A DNA stretch of 64,000 nt, taken from contig NZ_JAUQWH010000015.1 in NCBI RefSeq assembly GCF_030757795.1, positions 1 to 64,000 on the forward strand, in the 5' to 3' direction. Every line of letters starts with the position of its first letter. Positions within the stretch are counted from its first letter, which is position 1. The notes beneath the pieces are model-generated. The model was not told the origin of the DNA. It ran no database searches and worked only from the letters and a program-made list of their open reading frames with translations. Source of the stretch: Actinoplanes oryzae (GTDB lineage: Bacteria > Actinomycetota > Actinomycetes > Mycobacteriales > Micromonosporaceae). The position numbers were made by a program, and so were the translations under genes. Below, one piece after another: positions 24,413 to 32,460 of this stretch.

Positions 24413-27400
24413 ATGCGTAACAGTCCTCTGCCGAGGATGAGCCGGCGCGGTCGCGTGACCGTCGGCGTCCTCGTAGGGGTATTCCTCTTATTCACGCTGC
24501 TCGGCTGGGGCATCGACAAGTACACCGACTACCTGTGGTTCGAGGAGGTCGACAAGACCTCCGTCTTCACGGGTGTGCTGGTGACGCGGCTGCTGCTGTT
24601 CCTGGCGGTCGGCCTCGCCGTGGCGCTGGTGATCGTGGCGAACCTGTACCTCGCGTACAGGCTGCGTCCCCTGCTGCGCCCGCACTCCGCCGAGCAGGCC
24701 ACCCTCGAGCGCTACCGGATGGTGATCCAGCCGCGCTTCGGCACCTGGATCGCCGTCGTCGGCATCGTCATCGGCTTCTTCTCCGGCCTCTCCGCGCAGA
24801 ACCGCTGGAAGGACTGGATGCTCTTCCAGAACTCCCAGCCCTTCGGCGTCGAGGACCCGCAGTTCAAGGTGGACGTGGGCTTCTACGTCTTCGAGTACCC
24901 GATGCTGCGCTACCTGCTCGGCGTCGCCTTCACCGCGATCGTGCTCTCCGTCATCGGGGCGCTCGCCGTGCACTACGTCTTCGGCGGCGTGCGCCTGCAG
25001 GGCGTCGGCGACCGGATGACCGCGGCGGCCCGGGCCCACCTGACCACGCTGGTCGCGGTCTTCGTGCTGCTCAAGGCGGTCGCCTACATCCTCGACCGGC
25101 GGGCCCTGCTGCTCGAGCAGCACGTCGCGCCCAACCTCTACGGCGCCGGCTACACCGACGTCAACGCGCTGCTGCCGGCCAAGGAGATCCTGGCGTACAT
25201 CTCGATCGTCGTCGCGATCGCGATCATCGTCTTCTCCAACGCGGTCATGCGCAATCTGGTGTGGCCCGGTGTCTCGCTGGCGCTGCTCGCGGTCTCCGCG
25301 GTCGCGATCGGCGGCATCTACCCGCTCGCGGTGCAGAACTTCCAGGTCAAGCCGAGCCAGGCGGACAAGGAGGCGCCGTACATCGAGCGGTCCATCGCGG
25401 CGACCCGGGCCGCCTTCGGGCTGGCGGACACCAAGACCACGGCGTACAACGCCGACGTCGTCACGCCGCCGTCGAACCTCGCGGCCAACAGCAGCGCGCA
25501 GAACGTGCGCGTGATCGACCCGCAGCTGGTCTCCGAGGCGTTCACGCAGAGCCAGCAGGTCCGTGGCTTCTACGACTTCGGCCCGAAGCTCGACGTCGAC
25601 CGCTACACCATCGCGGGCAAGACGCAGGACTACGTGGTCGGTGTCCGCGAGATCAACGACCAGGCGCTCACCGAGCAGCAGCAGAACTGGCTCAACCGCC
25701 ACACCACCTACACCCACGGGTACGGGCTCGTGGCGGCCCCCGCCAACACCAGCTGCGGTGGTCTGCCGGTCTTCGTCTCGGGCTCGCTCGGCTCCACGGG
25801 CACGGCCACCAACTGCGCCTCCTCGTCGACCGACCAGATCAAGGTGGACCAGCCGCGCATCTACTACGGCGAGCAGTCCACCGAGTACGCGATCGTGGGC
25901 CAGACCGACGAGAACAAGAAGGTCGAGTTCGACCGTCCGCAGCCCAACGACGCGAACGCCGAGCAGCGCTACACCTACGACGGCAAGGGCGGCGTGCCGA
26001 TCGGCTCGTTCTTCCGCCGGCTCGTCTTCGCGATCAAGAACACCGAGAGCAACTTCGTGCTGTCGGACGCCGTGAACGACAACTCGCGGCTGATGTACGT
26101 ACGGGATCCGCGCTCGCGCGTCGAGAAGGTCGCGCCGTTCCTCACCATCGACGGCGACCCCTACCCGGCCGTGGTGGACGGGCGCATCACGTGGATCCTC
26201 GACGGCTATACGACGTCGGCGAGCTACCCGTACTCGCAGCGGATCAACCTGCAGGAAGAGACCACCGACGAGCTCACGGGCACGGGCACCTTCGCCCTGG
26301 CCCGCGACAACATCAACTACATGCGCAACTCGGTGAAGGCGACCGTCGACGCGTACGACGGCACGGTCACCCTCTACGAGTTCGACGACCAGGACCCGGT
26401 GCTCAAGGCGTGGAACAAGGCCTTCGGCGGCGACCTGATCAAGCCCAAGGCGGAGATCCCCGCGTCGCTCGAGGCGCACTTCCGCTACCCGGCCGACATG
26501 TTCAAGGTGCAGCGCAACCTGCTCACGCGCTTCCACGTGACGCAGCCCGGTGACTTCTACTCCGGCAACGACTTCTGGGCGGTGCCGAACACGCCCGACG
26601 GGTCGGAACAGAGCAAACAGCCACCGTTCTACCTCAACGTGCAGCTGCCCAAGCAGGACAGCACCCGGTTCCAGCTGACGTCCGCGGTCACCCCGAACAA
26701 CCGGGACAACCTCGCGGCGCTCATCTCCGGCTCGTACGTGGACGGGAAGCCGCAGCTGGAGATCTTCGAGCTACCGGACGAGACGGCCATCCCCGGACCC
26801 GCCCAGGTCCATCAGCGGATGACCAACAACGCCACGGTCAGACCCGAGCTCAACCTGCTGCAGACCAACAACCAGGCCCAGGTCCTGTACGGCAACCTGA
26901 TCTCGCTCCCGGTCGGCGACGGCATGCTCTACGTCGAGCCCGTCTACGTGAAGAGCGGTCAGAACGCCAACGCGGCGCCCCTGCTGCAGAAGGTCCTGAT
27001 GTCGTACGGCGACGGCGGCAAGTACGTCGTCCTGGCCGACACCCTGGCCGAGGGTCTCGAGCAACTCGTCGCCCAGGGCAAGAGCCAGGCGCCCGCGACC
27101 AACAATCCCGGCCAGACGGGCACCACACCCCCGGCGACGGGCACCAACCCGCAGCTGACCGGTGCCCTGGCCGACGCGGCGACGGCGCTCGACAAGGCCA
27201 TCGCGGACGTGAAGTCGGCACAGCAGGCGGGTGACTGGACCCGGTGGGGCCAGGCGATGGCCGCCCTCGACACGGCGATCAACAACTTCCAGAACGCCCG
27301 GAACGCGGCCGGCACCCAGGCCACGCCCTCGGCGGGACCGTCCGCCCAGCCGTCGGCCCCGGCCTCCACGCCGGCGTCGCCCGCGGCCTCGGCACCCACG

Positions 27401-27421
27401 CCGGCGGCCAGCGGAGGCTGA
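24413..27421 (+). CDS. UPF0182 family integral membrane protein (Rv3193c family)
   Basis: About 1002 residues, near the family norm. The N-terminal third has about seven transmembrane helices, and a large extracytoplasmic domain runs from about 310 to 890. The last 100 residues are Thr/Pro/Ala-rich and end in PAASGG. ATG at 24413 gives MRNSPLPRMSRRGR; GTG at 24395 is an alternative. The function is unknown. Constant linkage to the PDZ-Lon gene suggests a shared envelope task. Confidence 0.92.
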   Translation: MRNSPLPRMSRRGRVTVGVLVGVFLLFTLLGWGIDKYTDYLWFEEVDKTSVFTGVLVTRLLLFLAVGLAVALVIVANLYLAYRLRPLLRPHSAEQATLERYRMVIQPRFGTWIAVVGIVIGFFSGLSAQNRWKDWMLFQNSQPFGVEDPQFKVDVGFYVFEYPMLRYLLGVAFTAIVLSVIGALAVHYVFGGVRLQGVGDRMTAAARAHLTTLVAVFVLLKAVAYILDRRALLLEQHVAPNLYGAGYTDVNALLPAKEILAYISIVVAIAIIVFSNAVMRNLVWPGVSLALLAVSAVAIGGIYPLAVQNFQVKPSQADKEAPYIERSIAATRAAFGLADTKTTAYNADVVTPPSNLAANSSAQNVRVIDPQLVSEAFTQSQQVRGFYDFGPKLDVDRYTIAGKTQDYVVGVREINDQALTEQQQNWLNRHTTYTHGYGLVAAPANTSCGGLPVFVSGSLGSTGTATNCASSSTDQIKVDQPRIYYGEQSTEYAIVGQTDENKKVEFDRPQPNDANAEQRYTYDGKGGVPIGSFFRRLVFAIKNTESNFVLSDAVNDNSRLMYVRDPRSRVEKVAPFLTIDGDPYPAVVDGRITWILDGYTTSASYPYSQRINLQEETTDELTGTGTFALARDNINYMRNSVKATVDAYDGTVTLYEFDDQDPVLKAWNKAFGGDLIKPKAEIPASLEAHFRYPADMFKVQRNLLTRFHVTQPGDFYSGNDFWAVPNTPDGSEQSKQPPFYLNVQLPKQDSTRFQLTSAVTPNNRDNLAALISGSYVDGKPQLEIFELPDETAIPGPAQVHQRMTNNATVRPELNLLQTNNQAQVLYGNLISLPVGDGMLYVEPVYVKSGQNANAAPLLQKVLMSYGDGGKYVVLADTLAEGLEQLVAQGKSQAPATNNPGQTGTTPPATGTNPQLTGALADAATALDKAIADVKSAQQAGDWTRWGQAMAALDTAINNFQNARNAAGTQATPSAGPSAQPSAPASTPASPAASAPTPAASGG

Positions 27422-27440
27422 GCACCCTCCTCGAGTACGC

Positions 27441-27474
27441 GAAGCGGCCCGTCGGAACCCCGGCGGGCCGCTTC
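27441..27474 (+). terminator. hairpin terminator after the UPF0182 gene
   Basis: A perfect 11-bp stem GAAGCGGCCCG/CGGGCCGCTTC with a 12-base loop, 20 bases after the stop. Confidence 0.85.
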
Positions 27475-27537
27475 CGCATCCTGACCTGCTGCTCGACAGG
27501 TTGCCGACGCATGTGGGCCACGTTACGGGGGCCCGTT

Positions 27538-27567
27538 TTGCAGCCGACGAGCCCCGCGAGGTAGGGT
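27538..27567 (+). promoter_or_regulatory. probable promoter of tRNA-fMet copy 1
   Basis: TTGCAG (27538-27543) and TAGGGT (27562-27567), spacing 18, ending 11 bases before the mature tRNA. Confidence 0.5.
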
Positions 27568-27578
27568 TTACCTACCGA

Positions 27579-27652
27579 CGCGGGGTGGAGCAGCTCGGTA
27601 GCTCGCTGGGCTCATAACCCAGAGGTCGCAGGTTCAAATCCTGTCCCCGCTA
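27579..27652 (+). tRNA. initiator tRNA-Met (CAT), copy 1
   Basis: A 74-base cloverleaf: acceptor CGCGGGG/CCCCGCT, anticodon CAT in CTGGG-CTCATAA-CCCAG, T-loop TTCAAAT. Three G:C pairs in the anticodon stem and the unpaired 1:72 position (C:U) are initiator hallmarks. CCA is not encoded. The same sequence occurs at 38502-38575. Confidence 0.95.
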
Positions 27653-27660
27653 CGTAGGTG

Positions 27661-27703
27661 GTAGGCCCTGTCCGCAGCACACACCGCTGCGGACAGGGCC
27701 TAC
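27661..27703 (+). terminator. long hairpin after tRNA-fMet copy 1
   Basis: A perfect 18-bp stem (27661-27678 with 27686-27703), 7-base loop. A second hairpin, CTGGGGGG/CCCCCCAG, follows at 27716-27736. Confidence 0.85.
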
Positions 27704-27841
27704 TTCGCATTTGCCCTGGGGGGCCGAGCCCCCCAGACCCCCACGGTGCGGTGGCCACTGTGAGGGGGATGGTTGCGCTGGGTGGGTGGGGGCGCGTTCG
27801 CTTCGCTCCGCGGGTGGGGGTCTCGGCGGTCACGTGATCTG

Positions 27842-29656
27842 TCAGGCCGACGCGAAATGGGAAGGATAGAGCGTTCGTACGTCGACCGGTTGGCCGGCCT
27901 CCATGGCCACGCGCGCGCGCAACGCTGTGCCCGAGTCCATCTGCGCCCGCGCTGTTGCCGCCATCTCGGGACTAAGCAGTTCGAACACTGCTTCCGCCTT
28001 CTCGCGGCTTGCTCCCGCTAGTCTGAAAGCCGCCTGATGCGCGGGCTGTGTTGTGAGCATGGCGGCCAGAGGCCGCGGTGCTACCGCGGCCAGAATGGCC
28101 AGGGCCGAAGTTATGGGGACGCGGTTCAACGCGGTGTTCGCTTCGTCGGAAGACATTTTCTCCAACAACGCCGCCGCACGCGGCACCGGCAGCCGGGCCA
28201 GAACAGCACCGATCTCATGCGGTCCGATCGCCCGCAACAGCTCGGCTGCTTCCTGTGCGTCGTTCATCCCGGCCACCAATTCGGCTGTGACATCGGGCTC
28301 CAGAGCGGCGAGGAATTCGTCGGTCAGGTCCGGGCCCATCACCTTCATCAGACCGGTCACGCGCTGCGGCAGCCCAGCCAGCAGTTCCGTCATACGATTC
28401 GGCTCCATCGCGGCCAGCAGCGTCGCGAGCGCGTCGTCCGACGGAAACGCGGCGAGCGTCCTCCGCGCCTGCGGAAGCTCCATCAGTTCCAGCGTCAGCA
28501 ACGCTGTTCTCGATGACTTCACCAGGGCGAGTAGGGAGCCGGCTCGCTTGGGGGCGGTCGACGTCAGGATCGCGGCGAGACGGTCCGGCTTCATGGCGGA
28601 CAACACGCCAGAGGCTACACCGGAGTCCAGGGCGGCCAGATGGTCAGCGGCGACATGTGCCTGCATAGCACTCAGCGCGGTCGCCGCCCTGTCCTGGGCC
28701 AGGCAAGCCAGCAACGCCGCCGCTCTGGGCCGCTCAATTGCGCTGAGCCCGTCGGCGATCCAGCTCGTGTCCTTGACTTGTCGCAGAACGTCGGCCGACC
28801 AGCCGTCGTCGGCGTTAGACAGGACAGCTGCGAGTTGTGTCGAGTGAATGACAGCGATCATCTCAGCAGCACGGTCGAGGGGCACTCTGGGCAGCAGCCT
28901 GCACAGAATGTCTGCGTGCATGGCGTTCAGCAAGTCCGCCGCGGCTTCGAGGTCTGCGGTGGCCAGCAGTGTGGCAGCTCGCTGGGCATCCATCTCGGCG
29001 AGCGCTGGGACTGCCCGGGTGACGTCCATCTCGGCGATGAGCAACGCCGCCTGTTCCGGCGTCATCGGGTTCAGGGCTGCCGCCACCCACGCGGGATCTT
29101 CCACCGTCGTGAGGATCTCAGCCGCGCGCGCCCGGTCGGTCTGCAGCAAGACAGGCACGGCACGTTGCGGATCCAGTGTGCCGAGGGCCCGCGCCCGCTG
29201 AGCTAGCGGCATCCTCAGCAAAGCTTCCGCCGCGGCCTGCGGTGCCAGAGCCAGCAGGCTTCTCGCCGCTCGATTCGATGAGGGGATGGCGTCGGCGGAA
29301 GTCGGCGGTGGCTCCACGGTCAGGACGGGCGGCCGGCGGCGGAGCTGCCACACCCGGTGTCGTGCCCGAGTCCATTCCACCAGCTGATGGCTCGGAACTC
29401 CGCAGGCCTTCGCGAGGAGGTAGACCACCTCTCCGCTAGGCAAGATCCGGCCCGACTCCGCGTTGCCGATGGTGCTGTGAGGCACTCCGCTGAGGACAGA
29501 AAGTTCCCGCAGCGTGGGCGCGCGGCCCGGACGGGAGCCCTTTGCGTTCATCCGAAGTAGGGTCAGCTGCTGGGCCAGGTCTTCCAACGATCGCACCGAC
29601 GTGGGTTCGGGCTGGCGGAATGCATCCTGGTCGAAGAGCGATGCGGCATCCGACAT
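27842..29656 (-). CDS. HTH (XRE-like) protein with helical-repeat solenoid
   Basis: 604 residues from ATG 29656; a frame back to 29788 is open but less gene-like. Residues about 23-90 form a helix-turn-helix domain (TLRELSVLSGVPHSTIGNAE). From about 130 to the end it is a run of short two-helix repeats of the type AAxLLAxMDxxRAAxLLAxM, similar in rhythm to the MgtE N-terminal and FliG superhelices. It could be a DNA-binding protein with a large protein-interaction scaffold. GC content looks lower than in surrounding genes. No family member of known function is recognised. Confidence 0.75.
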   Translation of the reverse strand: MSDAASLFDQDAFRQPEPTSVRSLEDLAQQLTLLRMNAKGSRPGRAPTLRELSVLSGVPHSTIGNAESGRILPSGEVVYLLAKACGVPSHQLVEWTRARHRVWQLRRRPPVLTVEPPPTSADAIPSSNRAARSLLALAPQAAAEALLRMPLAQRARALGTLDPQRAVPVLLQTDRARAAEILTTVEDPAWVAAALNPMTPEQAALLIAEMDVTRAVPALAEMDAQRAATLLATADLEAAADLLNAMHADILCRLLPRVPLDRAAEMIAVIHSTQLAAVLSNADDGWSADVLRQVKDTSWIADGLSAIERPRAAALLACLAQDRAATALSAMQAHVAADHLAALDSGVASGVLSAMKPDRLAAILTSTAPKRAGSLLALVKSSRTALLTLELMELPQARRTLAAFPSDDALATLLAAMEPNRMTELLAGLPQRVTGLMKVMGPDLTDEFLAALEPDVTAELVAGMNDAQEAAELLRAIGPHEIGAVLARLPVPRAAALLEKMSSDEANTALNRVPITSALAILAAVAPRPLAAMLTTQPAHQAAFRLAGASREKAEAVFELLSPEMAATARAQMDSGTALRARVAMEAGQPVDVRTLYPSHFASA

Positions 29657-29824
29657 GGTCCGATGATGACCGACGCCATCCCATTCTGTCCCATGTTTTC
29701 TCATCCGGGGCAGGGGGGCACCGGTTGCTTCGGCTCTGTCCGTGAACCCTGCCGCAGGGATTCCCTTCGTGCTGTCCTTCTCGGACACGTTGCGTACAAG
29801 ACGCGGCCCGACGGGGAGAGCACG

Positions 29825-30073
29825 ATGCAGAACGAAGAAGGAAGACGCGCGACGTCGTCTTCACAGCGCCGGCCCGTTGCGGGGTGGACTGCCCGGGACC
29901 GGATAGTTGCCGTTGCGGCCGGAACCGGCGCAGCGACCGTTGTGACTATCGCCGGACTAGCACTTGCCGATGCGCCGGCAGCCGCCTACGGCGCGGCTGG
30001 GGTGGTGGGAGCGAGTGCCCTGACCGCGGTCAGGGTCTATTTGGGGAGAAGCCCTCGTGACCGCCGCCGTTGA
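29825..30073 (+). CDS. small membrane protein, 82 aa
   Basis: ATG at 29825 has GGGGAGA eight bases upstream. A polar, Arg-rich N-terminus is followed by one long or two short hydrophobic helices (IVAVAAGTGAATVVTIAGLA and AAYGAAGVVGASALTAV) and a basic end. It is divergent from the HTH-solenoid gene over 168 bases, so the two may share control. The function is unknown. Confidence 0.65.
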   Translation: MQNEEGRRATSSSQRRPVAGWTARDRIVAVAAGTGAATVVTIAGLALADAPAAAYGAAGVVGASALTAVRVYLGRSPRDRRR

Positions 30074-30255
30074 TCATCCGCAGTGCCAGCAGCACGAGCT
30101 TTCTCCGAGGGACAGGCTGTGGCCGTCGGGCCACGCTTCGAGCCGGCGGCCGCTCCGTAGCCCGATCTCACCACCGTTCCGCTGCACGGCATCGGCACGA
30201 GCCGGGTCGTGCTGGTCAGTGTCGGGGCAGTCCAGGCACGGACGCGATTCCCTGC
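30074..30255 (-). pseudogene. possible 5'-truncated zinc-ribbon remnant
   Basis: In one minus frame the codons are strongly GC3-biased and encode a segment with CLDC near its start and CCWHCG at its end, enclosing a Gly/Arg-rich middle. No start codon exists in frame before the frame runs into the neighbouring oxidoreductase gene. It looks like the tail of a small cysteine-pair protein cut off at a junction near 30255. Chance coding-like sequence cannot be excluded. Confidence 0.35.
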
Positions 30256-31116
30256 TCAGGACAGGACGACCTCCGCCAGGCGGGTGAGTTCGGTGGGGTC
30301 GGCCGTGGTGGGGTGGAGGATCAGGTCGTCGGTGCCTATGGCGGCGAAGGACTTGATGGTTTCGCGGAGGTCGGCCGGGCTTGTGGAGATGGTGTCGAGG
30401 ATCAGCTTCAGCATGGGGTCCGGGGTGTAGGAGCCGTAGTAGGTCGTGACGTTGCGGCGGCTCTCGGCGGGGTTGCCCAGGGCGAAGTAGGCCATGGCGA
30501 CCAGGCGGGGGGTGCCTTCGCGGCCGGCGGTTCGCCAGGTTGTGCGGGCTGTTTCGAAGGCTTGGGCCAGCATGGGGGCGGGGACGCCGCCGGTGGTGTA
30601 GCCGGTGCCCCAGTGGGCCATTCTGGTGAAGGTGGCGGGGACCGTGCCGCCGAAGAGCAGGGGGACCGGGCGGGTGGCGGTGGGGACCGCCGGGTGGGTG
30701 CTGCCGGGGGTGGGTTCGCCGCGCCAGACGCGGTGGTAGGTGTCGAGGTCGGCGTCGAGGCGGCGGCCCAGGCCGTGGGGCGGGTAGCCGTCGGCGACGT
30801 AGTCGTCCGGGCGGCCGCCCAGGCCGACGCCCACGGTGAGGCGGCCGCCGGAGAGCGCGTCGATGCCGGCCAGTTCCTTGGCCAGTAGGACGGGCGGCCA
30901 GACCGGGGTGATCATGATCGTGCTGAAGAGCTCCACCGTCCGGGTCGCGGCGGCCGCGGCGGCGAGGGCCACGGTGTCCATCAGGCCGGGGTACGAGATC
31001 CGGCCGAGCGTGCCCACCGAGCTGAAGCCGGCGGCCTCGGCCCGGCGGGCCCAGTCCGGGATCACGGCCGGGTCCATCTCGTGGACCTGGTTGGGGAGTC
31101 CCACGCCAATTCGCAT
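30256..31116 (-). CDS. LLM-class (luciferase-like) flavin-dependent oxidoreductase
   Basis: 286 residues, TIM-barrel monooxygenase/F420 oxidoreductase family. N-terminal MRIGVGLPNQ, the GRLTVGVGLGGRPDDY block near 90 and LLFGGTVPATFTRMA near 150 are typical. FMNH2 or F420 could be the cofactor, the latter being common in actinomycetes. ATG at 31116. Divergent from the LysR-type gene 94 bases away, its probable regulator. Confidence 0.85.
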   Translation of the reverse strand: MRIGVGLPNQVHEMDPAVIPDWARRAEAAGFSSVGTLGRISYPGLMDTVALAAAAAATRTVELFSTIMITPVWPPVLLAKELAGIDALSGGRLTVGVGLGGRPDDYVADGYPPHGLGRRLDADLDTYHRVWRGEPTPGSTHPAVPTATRPVPLLFGGTVPATFTRMAHWGTGYTTGGVPAPMLAQAFETARTTWRTAGREGTPRLVAMAYFALGNPAESRRNVTTYYGSYTPDPMLKLILDTISTSPADLRETIKSFAAIGTDDLILHPTTADPTELTRLAEVVLS

Positions 31117-31210
31117 GAGCGAAGTCTCGGGCCGGGCGGCCGGCGGCGTCCAAGACCGATTCCGTGGCGGTCTCATGCCGCATCGACATCAGTGGTGGCA
31201 GGATCGGGAC

Positions 31211-31852
31211 ATGGCTGACGTCGACCTGCGCCGGCTGCGGCAGTTCGTGGCGCTCGCGGAGACGCTCAACTACGGCCGCGCCGCCGAGAGCCTGCACCTC
31301 GCCCAGCCGGCCCTGAGCCGCTCGATCGCCGCCTTCGAGCGCGAGCTCGGCGTGCGGCTCTTCGACCGGTCGCGGGCGGGCACGACGCTGACCCCGGCCG
31401 GTGAGCTGCTGCGCGACGAGGCCCGTGCGCTGCTGGACAGCTCGGAGACGCTGCACCGGCGGCTGCTGATGGCGGACCGGGCGGGGCTCGGCGTCACGAT
31501 CGGCTTCCTGCCCGGCACCCTGCTCGCCCCGCTGGTGCGGCACCTGGAGAAGGTGTTTCCGGGCATCCGGGTGGACACCGTGCCGACGTCGCCGGCCGAT
31601 CAGATCTCCGGGCTGCGGGAGGGCCGCTTCGACGCCAGCATCGCGGTGCGCCCCTTCGACGACGCGGGGCTGACGGTCGTCGACCTCTATGCCGAGCCGC
31701 GACAGGTCGTCCTGGCGTCGCTCGCCGCCGGCGCCGGGGAGGCGCAGGTGTGCCTGGTGGTCGAGAGCCGCAGGCGCTCGGCGGTGCTGGAGGAGCTGCT
31801 GCGCAACGCCCGGGTCATCGGCGGCGTCTGCACGGTGTCAGCCGAGGGCTGA
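31211..31852 (+). CDS. LysR-family regulator, short form
   Basis: 213 residues against the usual 290-310. The N-terminal HTH is complete (MADVDLRRLRQFVALAETLNYGRAAESLHLAQPALSRSIAAF). The effector domain begins normally (VTIGFLPGTLLAPLV) but after DLYAEPRQVVLAS it jumps to what looks like the last helix (SRRRSAVLEELLRNARVIGG). This suggests an internal deletion of about 80 residues covering subdomain II. DNA binding should be kept; ligand response may be lost. The 3' end overlaps the next minus gene by 15 bases. Confidence 0.85.
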   Translation: MADVDLRRLRQFVALAETLNYGRAAESLHLAQPALSRSIAAFERELGVRLFDRSRAGTTLTPAGELLRDEARALLDSSETLHRRLLMADRAGLGVTIGFLPGTLLAPLVRHLEKVFPGIRVDTVPTSPADQISGLREGRFDASIAVRPFDDAGLTVVDLYAEPRQVVLASLAAGAGEAQVCLVVESRRRSAVLEELLRNARVIGGVCTVSAEG

Positions 31853-32359
31853 GAGGGCTGCCTGCAAGCGGCTCCTGCCCAGGGCGGTGGAGGCGCGGAT
31901 CGCCGGATCGGCCGGGCCGGTGCCAGCGGCCAGCAGCTCCAGCAGCTCGTTCTGACGGCGCATGCAGAAGTCGCCGAGCTCGTCGTCCAGATGGGCGTGC
32001 AGGTCGGCGAGGACCCAGGCGGCTTCCCCGGCCGGGGCGTGGAGGGCGTCCTCGATCGTCGCGGCGGCGAACTCGAGCACGATCGTGCGGTCGTCGGGGT
32101 CCAGGTCCGGCTCGTCCTCCGGCAGGTGGGGCGCGATCATGGCGAGCAGCTCGCGGGCCGCCGGAAGCTCCGCCATCGGGTCTCCGGCGCCGGCCGCGGC
32201 TCGCAGGGCGTCGAGGTGCTCCTCCGGGATCTCGGTCTTGCCCAGCCGGCCGATCGCGACGGCGGCGACGTCGATGGTGTCCGATGCGAGCACCGCCAGG
32301 GCCCGGTCGCCGGCGGCGGCCAGCAGGCGGGCGCGCCGGTCGGACTCGTTGACGGTCAT
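31838..32359 (-). CDS. hypothetical helical protein, 173 aa
   Basis: Ala/Leu/Glu-rich and almost wholly helical, with no cysteine cluster, signal or membrane segment. Begins MTVNESDRRARLLAAAGD; ATG at 32359. The family is not recognised. Convergent with the LysR gene and divergent from the MMPL gene. Confidence 0.65.
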   Translation of the reverse strand: MTVNESDRRARLLAAAGDRALAVLASDTIDVAAVAIGRLGKTEIPEEHLDALRAAAGAGDPMAELPAARELLAMIAPHLPEDEPDLDPDDRTIVLEFAAATIEDALHAPAGEAAWVLADLHAHLDDELGDFCMRRQNELLELLAAGTGPADPAIRASTALGRSRLQAALSALG

Positions 32360-32460
32360 CGTTCGTCCTGTCTGTGGTCGAGGCGGCGAAGCGCCACAGT
32401 AGCGCCCGGCGATTCGGCTACGCTGGCCTGGTCAAACCCGACCAGATCGGACACCGTGGG

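Larger units (their letters stand above)
27575..27822 (+). repeat. direct repeat containing tRNA-fMet, copy 1
   Basis: The tRNA, its terminator and about 120 further bases recur at 38498-38746 with only a few differences (three in the terminator loop). The part from about 27734 recurs again, shortened, at 39845. The two full copies bracket 10.9 kb in direct orientation. Confidence 0.9.
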
